Below, one piece after another: positions 1 to 6,293 of a stretch of DNA of 19,643 nucleotides. The stretch's first letter is position 1. Each line of letters begins with the position of its first letter. The position numbers were made by a program, and so were the translations under genes. The notes beneath the pieces were generated by a model. It had not been told where the DNA came from and did no database searches. It worked only from the letters and a program-made list of their open reading frames with translations. Origin of the DNA: Cyanobacteria bacterium UBA7753 (GTDB lineage: Bacteria > Cyanobacteriota > Vampirovibrionia > Gastranaerophilales > Gastranaerophilaceae); NCBI GenBank assembly GCA_002481545.1, contig DLEF01000047.1:1-19643 (forward strand), read 5' to 3'.

Positions 1-132
1 CACTACCGCACCAATATTTATGCTTTATTAAAACGTACATATAATTACTGCGGGTTTAATAAATAAATTTTTGACTTAGTAAAAATAATCATTAAAAGAT
101 GAGTAAATTCATCCGAAAAGATGAAAAAACGG

Positions 133-179
133 TTAAAGGTATAAAGGTTATAAAGATTATTCCGATATTAAAGGTATAA
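133..179 (+). repeat. Direct repeat TTAAAGGTATAA x2 around the rod promoter
   Basis: The 12-mer TTAAAGGTATAA occurs at 133-144 and 168-179, 35 bp apart. An imperfect tandem 9-mer, ATAAAGGTT/ATAAAGATT, lies between them at 141-158. The copies flank the sigma-28-like promoter, so they could be regulator sites or simply AT-rich local duplication. Confidence 0.5.
142..168 (+). promoter_or_regulatory. Sigma-28 (FliA/SigD)-type promoter of the rod operon
   Basis: TAAAGGTT at 142-149, an 11-nt spacer, then TCCGATAT at 161-168. The flagellar sigma-28 consensus is TAAAGTTT-N11-GCCGATAA, so 7 of 8 and 6 of 8 positions match with exactly the expected spacing. The predicted transcript would start near 175, about 30 nt before the first rod gene. 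Two copies of the 12-mer TTAAAGGTATAA (133-144 and 168-179) overlap or abut the two promoter elements. Assignment rests on motif match and flagellar context only. Confidence 0.6.
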
Positions 180-205
180 CGGTTTAACTAACGAGTGAGG
201 TAAAC

Positions 206-904
206 ATGAAAATCAGCACAGGTATCAGGTATTGCGAACCGGGTATAAGAGCATCCATAAGAGCGATGCAGGTATCAAACGAGCTTTTGGCAATTACTAA
301 CGAAAACGTAACAGGTTTCGATAAAGTCGGCTATCAGCGTAAGCAACCTGTCGTGTCTTCATTTACCGAATATCTCGGGGTTAACGGTATTTCAACAAAC
401 GTTGACGAGCAGGTCGGTCGTATCCAAATATCCGAAAGACCTTTGGATATTGCGATTGCAACAAAAGGGTATTTCCAGATAAACACCAAACAAGGTGTTA
501 TGCTAACCCGTGACGGCAGATTTAAACTCGATAAAGACGGAAACCTTTTAAATCAGGAGGACGGTCAAGTCTTATCAGATAGCGGTACGCCTATCAAATT
601 GCCTTTCGTCCCGAAAGATTTAAAACAAATTAAAATAGACCGTAAAGGCAGACTCAGCGTATTCAACGAAAACACAAGAAAGCTTGAATATGTTGCAAGA
701 ATGGGAGTTGTTGACTCTCAAGGTATGGCGGTAATGCACCCGGATGTAAAACAGGGTTACAACGAATACTCAAACGTTTCACTGCAGAATGAGTTCTTAT
801 CCGTAATGCCTACAATAAGAGCTTTTGAAGCAAACAGACAAATATTTATAATGCAAAACACTAACATCCAAAAGGCGATAAGCCAATTGGGTTCGGCATC
901 ATAG
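206..904 (+). CDS. flgF: Flagellar rod protein, FlgF-like (FlgF/FlgG family)
   Basis: Structural protein of the flagellar distal rod, the periplasmic shaft between basal body and hook; family members are exported by the flagellar type III system and need no signal peptide, and none is seen. The 232-aa product has the N-terminal flagellar bb-rod segment (about residues 17-45, SNELLAITNENVTGFDKVGY), the central FlgF/G D1 segment (RPLDIAIATKGYFQI about 78-92, then TRDGRFKLDKDGNL about 101-114), and a C-terminal rod segment with RAFEANRQ near 207-214. ATG 206 follows GTGAGG at 195-200. It is the first of four rod genes; the next RBS overlaps its stop. FlgF and FlgG are hard to separate by eye; I call this copy flgF because it precedes the more FlgG-like copy, the usual flgF-flgG order. 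It is slightly short for the family (usually about 240-265 aa). Confidence 0.85.
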   Translation: MKISTGIRYCEPGIRASIRAMQVSNELLAITNENVTGFDKVGYQRKQPVVSSFTEYLGVNGISTNVDEQVGRIQISERPLDIAIATKGYFQINTKQGVMLTRDGRFKLDKDGNLLNQEDGQVLSDSGTPIKLPFVPKDLKQIKIDRKGRLSVFNENTRKLEYVARMGVVDSQGMAVMHPDVKQGYNEYSNVSLQNEFLSVMPTIRAFEANRQIFIMQNTNIQKAISQLGSAS

Positions 905-917
905 GAGGAACTGAATT

Positions 918-1634
918 ATGATGTTTAATGCACAGGCGATTGTAAGAAAAGCTATAAACAACGCCACAACACAATTTGATAAACTCGGTTATGTAGGTAA
1001 CGATCTTGCCAACTACAATACCTACGGTTACAAAGGTATCAGATTTGAGCAAATGCTCAGAGAAGACGGCTACGTTACCGGTGTTCAAAGAACGGATTGT
1101 AAACAAGGTTCTATCAGAATAACCGAAAATCCTTATGATGTCGCAATTGCAGGTGCGGGCTATATCCCCGTAACATCAGAGGACGGCGAAGTCCAATACA
1201 CCCGTGACGGTTCTTTCGTACAAGGCAAAGACGGTTATTTATACACCAAAGACGGCTGGATGGTAGGCGGAGGTATCAAAATCCCCGCAAACAACTATAA
1301 ATTCCAGATAAAGCCGAACGGTGACGTATACACCTATGATGAGGCAGGTTCATTGCCGAAACGTGTAGGAACAATCCCTTTGGTTACATTCCCTAACCCT
1401 GAAAGATTGGAACAGGGAGTTAACAACAAACTTGTTGCAACGGAGGATTCGGGTGAGCCTGAATTGTTGCAAAATCATCAGAATATAAGACAAAACTCAA
1501 TAGAAATGTCAAACGTAGATATCTACGCATCCGTAAACGAAATGCTTCGTTTAAACGCTTCAATGATTGCAAGTATGCGTCTGTTGAAGGTAGCGGATGA
1601 TATGTATAACAAAGGTATAAATATTAGAGAATAA
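918..1634 (+). CDS. flgG: Flagellar distal rod protein, FlgG-like
   Basis: Distal rod protein, 238 aa, paralogous to the preceding product. N-terminal rod segment about residues 14-40 (YVGNDLANYNTYGYKG), central segment NPYDVAIAGAGYIPV and YTRDGSFVQGKDGYLYTKDG, and a C-terminus with EMSNVDIYASVNEMLRLNAS followed by ADDMYNKGINIRE. The EMSNVD and ADDM elements are typical of FlgG C-termini, which is why I prefer flgG here. The RBS AGGAGG (903-908) overlaps the stop of the upstream gene, pointing to translational coupling. ATG 918 is immediately followed by a second in-frame ATG (921); 918 has the better 9-nt spacing. FlgF/FlgG naming between the two copies remains uncertain. Confidence 0.85.
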   Translation: MMFNAQAIVRKAINNATTQFDKLGYVGNDLANYNTYGYKGIRFEQMLREDGYVTGVQRTDCKQGSIRITENPYDVAIAGAGYIPVTSEDGEVQYTRDGSFVQGKDGYLYTKDGWMVGGGIKIPANNYKFQIKPNGDVYTYDEAGSLPKRVGTIPLVTFPNPERLEQGVNNKLVATEDSGEPELLQNHQNIRQNSIEMSNVDIYASVNEMLRLNASMIASMRLLKVADDMYNKGINIRE

Positions 1635-1656
1635 TAAATCTCGGAGGGTTTAACTA

Positions 1657-2019
1657 ATGGTAAGCAGTTTAAGTTTCAGTTCCTTGGGAAGTATAGGGAA
1701 AACATCACTTGCCTTGGATTTAATAGCACAAAAACAAAGAGCACTCGGTGCAAACCTGGCAAACGTCGATACACCGGGGTATGTCAGACGAGATATAGAT
1801 TTTAGCCAATATTTAGGCGGGGCAACATCCGCTTTGGAAACAAAATTGGCTCAAAAAATGGGGCCGTCTCCTATGTTTCAGTATGAAGAAGAGGTTAACA
1901 TCAACCCGACACAGGAATTGACGGAAATGCAGAAAAACTCAATTCTGTACACAATGGCAACAAGAAGAATGTCAAATATTATTACTCAGATGAAAACAGT
2001 CATAAATGTAGGAAAGTAG
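1657..2019 (+). CDS. flgB: Flagellar proximal rod protein FlgB
   Basis: Proximal rod subunit, 120 aa, close to the usual length of roughly 110-140 aa. The N-terminal bb-rod motif is clear: a helix with AQKQRALGANLANVDTPGYVRRDIDF at about residues 24-49. The C-terminal helix (about 84-120, TQELTEMQKNSILYTMATRR) matches the FlgB pattern of an E-M-x-K-N-x-x-x-Y element. RBS GGAGGG at 1643-1648 lies 8 nt before ATG 1657. It sits 22 bp after the FlgG-like gene and 7 bp before flgC, so flgBC are coupled as in most flagellated bacteria. FlgB joins FlgC, and through FliE the MS ring, but fliE is not seen in this cluster. Confidence 0.92.
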   Translation: MVSSLSFSSLGSIGKTSLALDLIAQKQRALGANLANVDTPGYVRRDIDFSQYLGGATSALETKLAQKMGPSPMFQYEEEVNINPTQELTEMQKNSILYTMATRRMSNIITQMKTVINVGK

Positions 2020-2026
2020 GTACGTT

Positions 2027-2470
2027 ATGGGTATAATGGAATCAATAGATATAGGTGCAAACGCCCTAAAAGTACACGGTTTAAGAATGGATATCCATGC
2101 AAAAAACATTGCAAACATTGATACTCCAAACTATGTAAGAAGAATACCAATCCTGAACGCAACGGAAGATATCTCATTCAGAGGGGTTTTAACCCAAATG
2201 AAAAACGATGTTTTCGGTTCGGGAACGCTCCCTTATACGCAAGGCGGAGTTGTTTTCAACGGGGTTGTTGAAGATCCGACCTTGGGTGAAAGATTATATG
2301 CTCCGGGACACCCTGATGCAGATGCAAACGGATATATCCGTTCATCAAACGTAAATGCCATGGTTGATATGGCAGATGCCGTTTTGGCACAACGTGCTTA
2401 TGAAGCCAACCTTGCTGTTGTAAACATCACAAGAGCTATGGCATCAAGAGCTACGGAAATCGGAAAATAA
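2027..2470 (+). CDS. flgC: Flagellar proximal rod protein FlgC
   Basis: Proximal rod subunit, 147 aa, within the family's usual 130-150. N-terminal motif about residues 8-33 (GANALKVHGLRMDIHAKNIA, then NIDTPNYVRR) and the diagnostic C-terminal block GYIRSSNVNAMVDMADAVLA, then QRAYEANLAVVNITRAM (about 102-138). It is last in the rod operon, 7 bp after flgB. A start at the second ATG (2036, Met4) is also possible; the GGAAAG/TAGG stretch at 2011-2020 suits 2027 reasonably. In many genomes fliE follows flgC directly; here no gene follows on this strand and fabD faces it from the other strand. Confidence 0.93.
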   Translation: MGIMESIDIGANALKVHGLRMDIHAKNIANIDTPNYVRRIPILNATEDISFRGVLTQMKNDVFGSGTLPYTQGGVVFNGVVEDPTLGERLYAPGHPDADANGYIRSSNVNAMVDMADAVLAQRAYEANLAVVNITRAMASRATEIGK

Positions 2471-2727
2471 TGATTTGTAATTGACAATTACATATAGGGC
2501 ATTTTTGCCCAAATCCCGCAGAGCATGGCACAATATCCCCTATGCTTTGTATATAGGGAGAATTTTTGAAAAAATTAAATTATAAAGGAAACACACAAGA
2601 CTCAAAATATACATTTACACATTTACACCACAAAAGGCGCAAAGCGCAGATATTTTTGACTTTGCACATTTAACTTATAACTTAAATACATATATCAAAC
2701 CTTAAAAAGGGAAAAATCAAACCGTTT
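2471..2727. other. Gene-free stretch after flgC with small inverted repeats
   Basis: I see no convincing gene here. It holds a perfect inverted repeat TGTAATTG-A-CAATTACA (2476-2492), a hairpin GGGCA-TTTT-TGCCC (2497-2510), and a 6-bp inverted repeat CCCTAT...ATAGGG (2538-2558). A tandem ACATTTAC pair lies at 2611-2626 and a tiny GCGC-AAA-GCGC hairpin near 2637-2647. A TTG-started frame of about 35 codons from about 2567 has no support beyond a weak upstream GGGAG. The stretch could be a long 3' UTR of the rod operon, ending at the terminator at 2728-2750, or carry a small RNA. Confidence 0.4.
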
Positions 2728-2750
2728 GGTCAGGGAAACCTGACCTTTTT
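2728..2750 (+). terminator. Intrinsic terminator, GGTCAGG-GAAA-CCTGACC-TTTTT
   Basis: Perfect 7-bp GC-rich stem (2728-2734 with 2739-2745), a GAAA tetraloop, then TTTTT and a further T-rich run on the plus strand. This is a textbook rho-independent terminator, most simply for the flg operon although it lies 258 bp past flgC. Confidence 0.85.
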
Positions 2751-2779
2751 ATTTGTTTCTGAAGTATTTATATCATAAC

Positions 2780-2812
2780 AAAACACCGCAAAGTTCAACT
2801 CCGCGGTGTTTT
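2780..2812 (-). terminator. Terminator of fabD (10-bp stem, could act both ways)
   Basis: AAAACACCGC (2780-2789) pairs perfectly with GCGGTGTTTT (2803-2812), with a 13-nt loop. Read on the minus strand it lies 24 bp past the fabD stop and ends in TTTTG. The A/T-flanked stem makes it potentially bidirectional. Confidence 0.75.
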
Positions 2813-2835
2813 GGAATTTTAAAATATTTGTATTA

Positions 2836-3780
2836 TTAAACCTCTGCCAACTGTTCTTTCAAAGCGTTAACAGTGTTTTCCAAGGTTGCTTTATCAAATA
2901 TGTTATAGGTTGTAATATCCGAGCTAATCTTTCTGTTCAAACCTGCAAGAACCTTGCCAGGTCCTATCTCAACAAAGGTATCAACCCCTTGAGCTATCAT
3001 TTTTTGTATTGTTTGTGTCCAGTGTACGGAAGAGTGTATCTGCATAGGCATTTTAGCCTTAAAATCAGATGCTGATGTTGTTGCTTCCGCATCAACATTT
3101 GTATATACAGGTAACTTAGCATCATTCAATTCAAAATCAGCCAAATATGCTTTAAACTGTTCTCCTGCTTTTTCCATATATTTAGAGTGAAAAGCCCCTG
3201 ATACAGCGAGCGGAATAACTCTTCTGACGCCGTTTGCGAGCATATAATCGCCGGCTGCTTTTACCGCATCAACATCCCCTGTCATAACAACTTGTACAGG
3301 TGAGTTGTAGTTTGCGATATCAACATATCCGACTTTTCTGCCTTCGGCTAAGCCCGCTTGCAATTGTTCATCTGTTGCATTCAAAACTGCAGCCATTGTT
3401 CCGCTTTTGGTTTCGCCCATAAGGTCTGCTCTTTTTTGGATAAGTTTCAATGTGGTTTCTAAATCCATAACCCCTGCAGTATACATTGCGCAATATTCGC
3501 CGAGCGAATGTCCTGCAGTGTAATCGGGAGTAATATCAATCATACTCTTGAATGCTTCCATAAGCGCAATTGATGTTGTAACAATACAAGGTTGAGTGTT
3601 TTTAGTTTGTTTTAAGTCTTCTTCAGGACCTTCAAAACAAAGTTTGGTTATGCTTTTGTTTAAAACTTTGTCTGCAGTATCGTATACATTCTTTGCACTT
3701 TCATAATTTTCGTATACATCTTTTCCCATTCCGACAGCTTGTGCGCCCTGTCCCGGGAATATAAATGCTATCTTTTTCAT
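2836..3780 (-). CDS. fabD: Malonyl-CoA:ACP transacylase FabD
   Basis: Moves malonyl groups from CoA to acyl carrier protein in the cytoplasm, supplying extender units for type II fatty acid synthesis. The 314-aa length fits the family (about 305-320). Visible elements: FPGQGAQ near residues 8-14, the nucleophile elbow GHSLGE with Ser92, Arg117 (KRADLM) for the malonyl carboxylate, catalytic His198 in SGAFHSKYM, and Gln247 before SVHW; all key residues are present. AAGGGGA lies about 6-12 nt before ATG. It stands alone on the minus strand, divergent from kdsD with a 114-bp shared upstream region; no other fab genes are in view. Confidence 0.96.
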   Translation of the reverse strand: MKKIAFIFPGQGAQAVGMGKDVYENYESAKNVYDTADKVLNKSITKLCFEGPEEDLKQTKNTQPCIVTTSIALMEAFKSMIDITPDYTAGHSLGEYCAMYTAGVMDLETTLKLIQKRADLMGETKSGTMAAVLNATDEQLQAGLAEGRKVGYVDIANYNSPVQVVMTGDVDAVKAAGDYMLANGVRRVIPLAVSGAFHSKYMEKAGEQFKAYLADFELNDAKLPVYTNVDAEATTSASDFKAKMPMQIHSSVHWTQTIQKMIAQGVDTFVEIGPGKVLAGLNRKISSDITTYNIFDKATLENTVNALKEQLAEV

Positions 3781-3818
3781 ATTTTCCCCTTCAATAATAT
3801 TCCTGTATCTATAATTAA

Positions 3819-3846
3819 ATTATATCAAAAATATGTAAAACAGAAA
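3819..3846 (-). promoter_or_regulatory. Promoter of fabD
   Basis: On the minus strand TATAAT occupies 3824-3819, with TTTCTG (3846-3841) 16 bp upstream as a weak -35. The start point would be near 3812, leaving about 32 nt of leader with the RBS. Confidence 0.55.
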
Positions 3847-3862
3847 TTTTTTATTTTTATTG

Positions 3863-3868
3863 TATAAT
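3863..3868 (+). promoter_or_regulatory. -10 box of kdsD promoter
   Basis: Perfect TATAAT preceded by TG, in an AT-rich region, 26 nt before ATG 3895; no good -35 is visible. An AGGGG ribosome-binding site at 3885-3889, 5 nt from the ATG, fixes the start and rules out the out-of-frame ATG at 3891. Confidence 0.5.
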
Positions 3869-3894
3869 AATCATAAAGAAAAATAGGGGTATGT

Positions 3895-4872
3895 ATGAAA
3901 GTTATTGATGTTACAAAGGTTGCAACGGAAGTTTTTGATATAGAAGCAAATGCTATTTTAAGATTGAAAAAATCATTAGGTCCTGACTTTGATAAAGCAA
4001 TAGACCTTATGTATAACTGCAAGGGCAGAGTAATCATTACAGGCATGGGCAAATCAGGTCTGATAGGAAAGAAGATTGCGGCGACTTTAACATCAACGGG
4101 AACCCCGTCATATTTCCTTCATCCCGCAGAAAGTACTCACGGGGACAGCGGAATCATAACAAGAGATGATTTGGTAATCGCTATATCAAACAGCGGTGAA
4201 ACACAGGAATTGTTGAACCTGTTACCGCTTATCAAACGTTTCGGAGTTCCTATCATAGCTATGACGGGAAATATGAACTCAACTTTGGCAAAAGCAGGCG
4301 AATGTGTGCTCGACGTATCCGTAGAGCGTGAAGCTTGTCCTCTCGGCAAAGCTCCTACCGCAAGTACTACGGCAACACTTGCAATGGGTGACGCTTTGGC
4401 TGTCTGCTTGTTGGAAAAAAGAGGGTTTACGGAAGAAGACTTCCTTATCTATCATCCGGGCGGAGCTCTCGGCAAAGGCATCAAGTTCCACGTGGAAGAT
4501 TTGATGATGTCCGACAAAGACAGAAAACTCCCGCTTGCGCATGAAGATATGAAATTTACGGATTTAATCCAATTGATTTCCGATTGCAAACTCGGTATGG
4601 CAATGATTGTTGATCAATCAGGCAGATTATCGGGTATGTTAACCGATGGTGATATCAGAAGAACAATCCTAAAATATCACGATATTACTAATCTGCTTGC
4701 AAAAGACGTTATGACGGTTAACCCTAAAACGATGGTAAAAGATGATTTTGCGGCAAAAGCTCTGCATTTAATGGAAAAATATTCCATTACAACTTTGCCT
4801 GTTGTAGATGACGACAACAAACCAATAGGAGTTGTTCATATCCACGATATCTTAAAAGCCGGCGTTGTTTAG
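3895..4872 (+). CDS. kdsD: D-arabinose 5-phosphate isomerase (KdsD/KpsF family)
   Basis: Interconverts D-ribulose 5-phosphate and D-arabinose 5-phosphate, the first step to Kdo, the sugar joining lipid A to the LPS core. The 325 aa match E. coli KdsD closely in length and layout. The SIS domain (about 40-190) has GMGKSG (50-55), HGD (82-84), SNSGET (98-103), PLGKAPTAST (149-158) and YHPGG (186-190, with His187 at the family's catalytic His). Two CBS domains follow (about 203-262 and 268-325). It is a lone plus-strand gene divergent from fabD and convergent with rlmN; the other kds genes are not here. Its presence argues for a Kdo-bearing outer membrane. Confidence 0.94.
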   Translation: MKVIDVTKVATEVFDIEANAILRLKKSLGPDFDKAIDLMYNCKGRVIITGMGKSGLIGKKIAATLTSTGTPSYFLHPAESTHGDSGIITRDDLVIAISNSGETQELLNLLPLIKRFGVPIIAMTGNMNSTLAKAGECVLDVSVEREACPLGKAPTASTTATLAMGDALAVCLLEKRGFTEEDFLIYHPGGALGKGIKFHVEDLMMSDKDRKLPLAHEDMKFTDLIQLISDCKLGMAMIVDQSGRLSGMLTDGDIRRTILKYHDITNLLAKDVMTVNPKTMVKDDFAAKALHLMEKYSITTLPVVDDDNKPIGVVHIHDILKAGVV

Positions 4873-4907
4873 TGGGGGGGTAAATATAATAACGTCTCCG
4901 TTTGATG

Positions 4908-4930
4908 TAATGTTGAATTTTTCGACATTA
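4908..4930. terminator. Weak hairpin between convergent kdsD and rlmN
   Basis: TAATGTTGA pairs with TCGACATTA (9 bp including one G-T) around an ATTTT loop. It sits in the 70-bp gap between two converging genes, where a shared terminator is expected, but the following T tract is poor on both strands. A run of seven G (4874-4880) lies just after the kdsD stop. Confidence 0.4.
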
Positions 4931-4942
4931 CTGTTTTGAGTA

Positions 4943-5968
4943 CTATTTTTTATTTGCTTTTCCGCTCAACTGTCCGCAGGCTGCATCTATGTCCGCCCCG
5001 CGCTCCAGTCTTACTGTTACTTTTTTGCCCGAATGTTCAAGCAGATATTTGAACTTCATTATCTCGTTGTTGGATGGTTTTTTGTACCCTGTCGAGTTTA
5101 CGTCGTTATACGGGATTAAGTTAATATTACATTTCAAATCTTTCAACAAATACGCAAGCTCTTTCGCCGTTTCAATATCGGAATTAAAATCTTTTATCAG
5201 AATATATTCAATAGTTATGCGTCTGCCTGTTTTTTCAACGTAGTTTAAAAGCGCAGGTTTGAGTTCCGACAGAGGATATTTGTTTTCTATCGGCATGAAT
5301 TTTCTGCGTTTTTCGTGTGTCGGAGCGTGCAAAGATATCGCAAGCGTAGACTGCAGTTTATGTTCGGCAAGTTCGTTTATCTTTGGTACAATTCCGCTTG
5401 TTGAAATGGTTATTCTTCTTGCACCTATTTGGAAATCATTGTTGAAAATCTCCAACGCTTTAAGAACGTTATTCAAATTCAAAAGCGGTTCGCCCTGCCC
5501 CATAAATACAATATTTGTTATCTTTAGCCCTGTATCTCTTTGAATTGTGAGCACCTGTTCAATTATTTCTTTGTAAGTCAAGTTTCTGATAAACCCGCGT
5601 TTTCCCGTTGCGCAGAAAGAGCAATTGACGGCACAGCCGACTTGAGAACTTACACACGCCGTAAGGTTTGCTCGGTTATCAAATCTCATCAAAACCGTCT
5701 CTACACAGTTTCCGTCAGGGTATTCAATCAGGTATTTCAAAGTTCCGTCGGAGCTTTTTTGTTTTATTTTTATTTTAGAATCCGTGACTACGGCAACCTG
5801 TTTCAACTCTTCTCTGAAAGATTTTGCCAAATCAGTCATTTCATCTATGGAAGAAACCGATTTTGTATAAATCCAATTATGGATTTGTTTTGCACGAAAC
5901 TTTGATGCTTTCATCTCAAGCACAAAATTCGTTATTTCTTCCAATGTCATTCCCGCTAAAACTTTCAT
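4943..5968 (-). CDS. rlmN: 23S rRNA (A2503-C2)/tRNA (A37-C2) methyltransferase RlmN
   Basis: Radical-SAM enzyme that methylates C2 of A2503 in 23S rRNA and, in E. coli, of A37 in some tRNAs. From the chosen ATG it is 341 aa, normal for the family. The 4Fe-4S motif CAVNCSFC gives Cys112, Cys116 and Cys119; Cys105 (CVSSQVGC) and Cys331 (DIDAACGQL) match the resolving and methyl-carrying cysteines (E. coli C118 and C355). The SAM-binding MGQGEPL is at 156-162. The reading frame stays open upstream to 6013, but that extension (MVLLFLFF...) reads through the promoter region. ATG 5968 lies 6 nt after a TGTTATAAT box, so the mRNA is probably leaderless. ATG 5950 is a less likely alternative. Confidence 0.95.
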   Translation of the reverse strand: MKVLAGMTLEEITNFVLEMKASKFRAKQIHNWIYTKSVSSIDEMTDLAKSFREELKQVAVVTDSKIKIKQKSSDGTLKYLIEYPDGNCVETVLMRFDNRANLTACVSSQVGCAVNCSFCATGKRGFIRNLTYKEIIEQVLTIQRDTGLKITNIVFMGQGEPLLNLNNVLKALEIFNNDFQIGARRITISTSGIVPKINELAEHKLQSTLAISLHAPTHEKRRKFMPIENKYPLSELKPALLNYVEKTGRRITIEYILIKDFNSDIETAKELAYLLKDLKCNINLIPYNDVNSTGYKKPSNNEIMKFKYLLEHSGKKVTVRLERGADIDAACGQLSGKANKK

Positions 5969-5974
5969 AAAACA

Positions 5975-5983
5975 ATTATAACA
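5975..5983 (-). promoter_or_regulatory. Extended -10 of rlmN, predicting a leaderless mRNA
   Basis: Minus-strand TGTTATAAT (extended -10; hexamer 5980-5975) followed by six bases (TGTTTT) and the ATG at 5968. A start 7 nt after the hexamer falls on the A of the ATG. No Shine-Dalgarno site or convincing -35 is seen. Confidence 0.55.
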
Positions 5984-6041
5984 AAAACGAAAGAAAAGAA
6001 ATAACAATACCAAAAATTCATTTTTATTTACCTCTACTAAC

Positions 6042-6070
6042 TTGACATTTGGGTATATCTAAAATAGGAT
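6042..6070 (+). promoter_or_regulatory. Promoter of tRNA-Cys
   Basis: Perfect -35 TTGACA (6042-6047), a 17-bp spacer, and TAGGAT (6065-6070) as -10. The start point would be near 6077, about 20 nt before the mature tRNA. Confidence 0.75.
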
Positions 6071-6095
6071 ATATATATTACAAGTTAAAAGGTGA

Positions 6096-6166
6096 GGCGA
6101 CATGGCCAAGTGGTAAGGCAGGAGCCTGCAAAGCTTTCATCCCCAGTTCGAATCTGGGTGTCGCCT
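6096..6166 (+). tRNA. trnC: tRNA-Cys (anticodon GCA)
   Basis: A full 71-nt cloverleaf folds by hand. The acceptor GGCGACA (6096-6102) pairs with TGTCGCC (6159-6165). The D arm is GCC/GGC, and the anticodon stem GGAGC/GCTTT has two G-U pairs with loop CTGCAAA, anticodon GCA at 6128-6130. A 4-nt variable loop precedes a perfect T arm CCCAG-TTCGAAT-CTGGG (6142-6158). Discriminator U73 is the base expected for cysteine tRNA. The 3' CCA is not encoded; the gene runs straight into TTTTTTA, so the CCA is added after transcription. Confidence 0.97.
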
Positions 6167-6235
6167 TTTTTATTTTTTGATTAACTTGGTTTGTTATGTA
6201 AGGCTTTAAGGCGATTGGTCTTATAATTATTAATT

Positions 6236-6269
6236 AAAATAAGGTGTGGCAGTAACCGCACCTTATTTT
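6236..6269 (-). terminator. Strong terminator of the LCP gene (bidirectional)
   Basis: AAAATAAGGTG (6236-6246) pairs perfectly with CACCTTATTTT (6259-6269) around a 12-nt loop. It lies 24 bp past the LCP stop on the minus strand. The A-rich 5' and T-rich 3' edges make it work in both directions, so it may also stop readthrough from tRNA-Cys. Confidence 0.85.
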
Positions 6270-6293
6270 TAAATCATTTTATGTTCGTTATGT

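Noticed and set aside
133..179. CRISPR-like or iteron array from the TTAAAGGTATAA repeats
   Set aside because: Only two copies, 12 bp, next to a promoter; no array or replication gene nearby.
2567..2674. Possible small TTG-started gene of about 35 codons downstream of flgC
   Set aside because: Only a weak GGGAG upstream, low-complexity sequence and no family resemblance; kept as non-coding.
5969..6013. N-terminal 15-residue extension of RlmN (MVLLFLFFRF...) as a signal or membrane segment
   Set aside because: RlmN is cytoplasmic, and this stretch contains the TGTTATAAT promoter box. The family N-terminus aligns best with ATG 5968.
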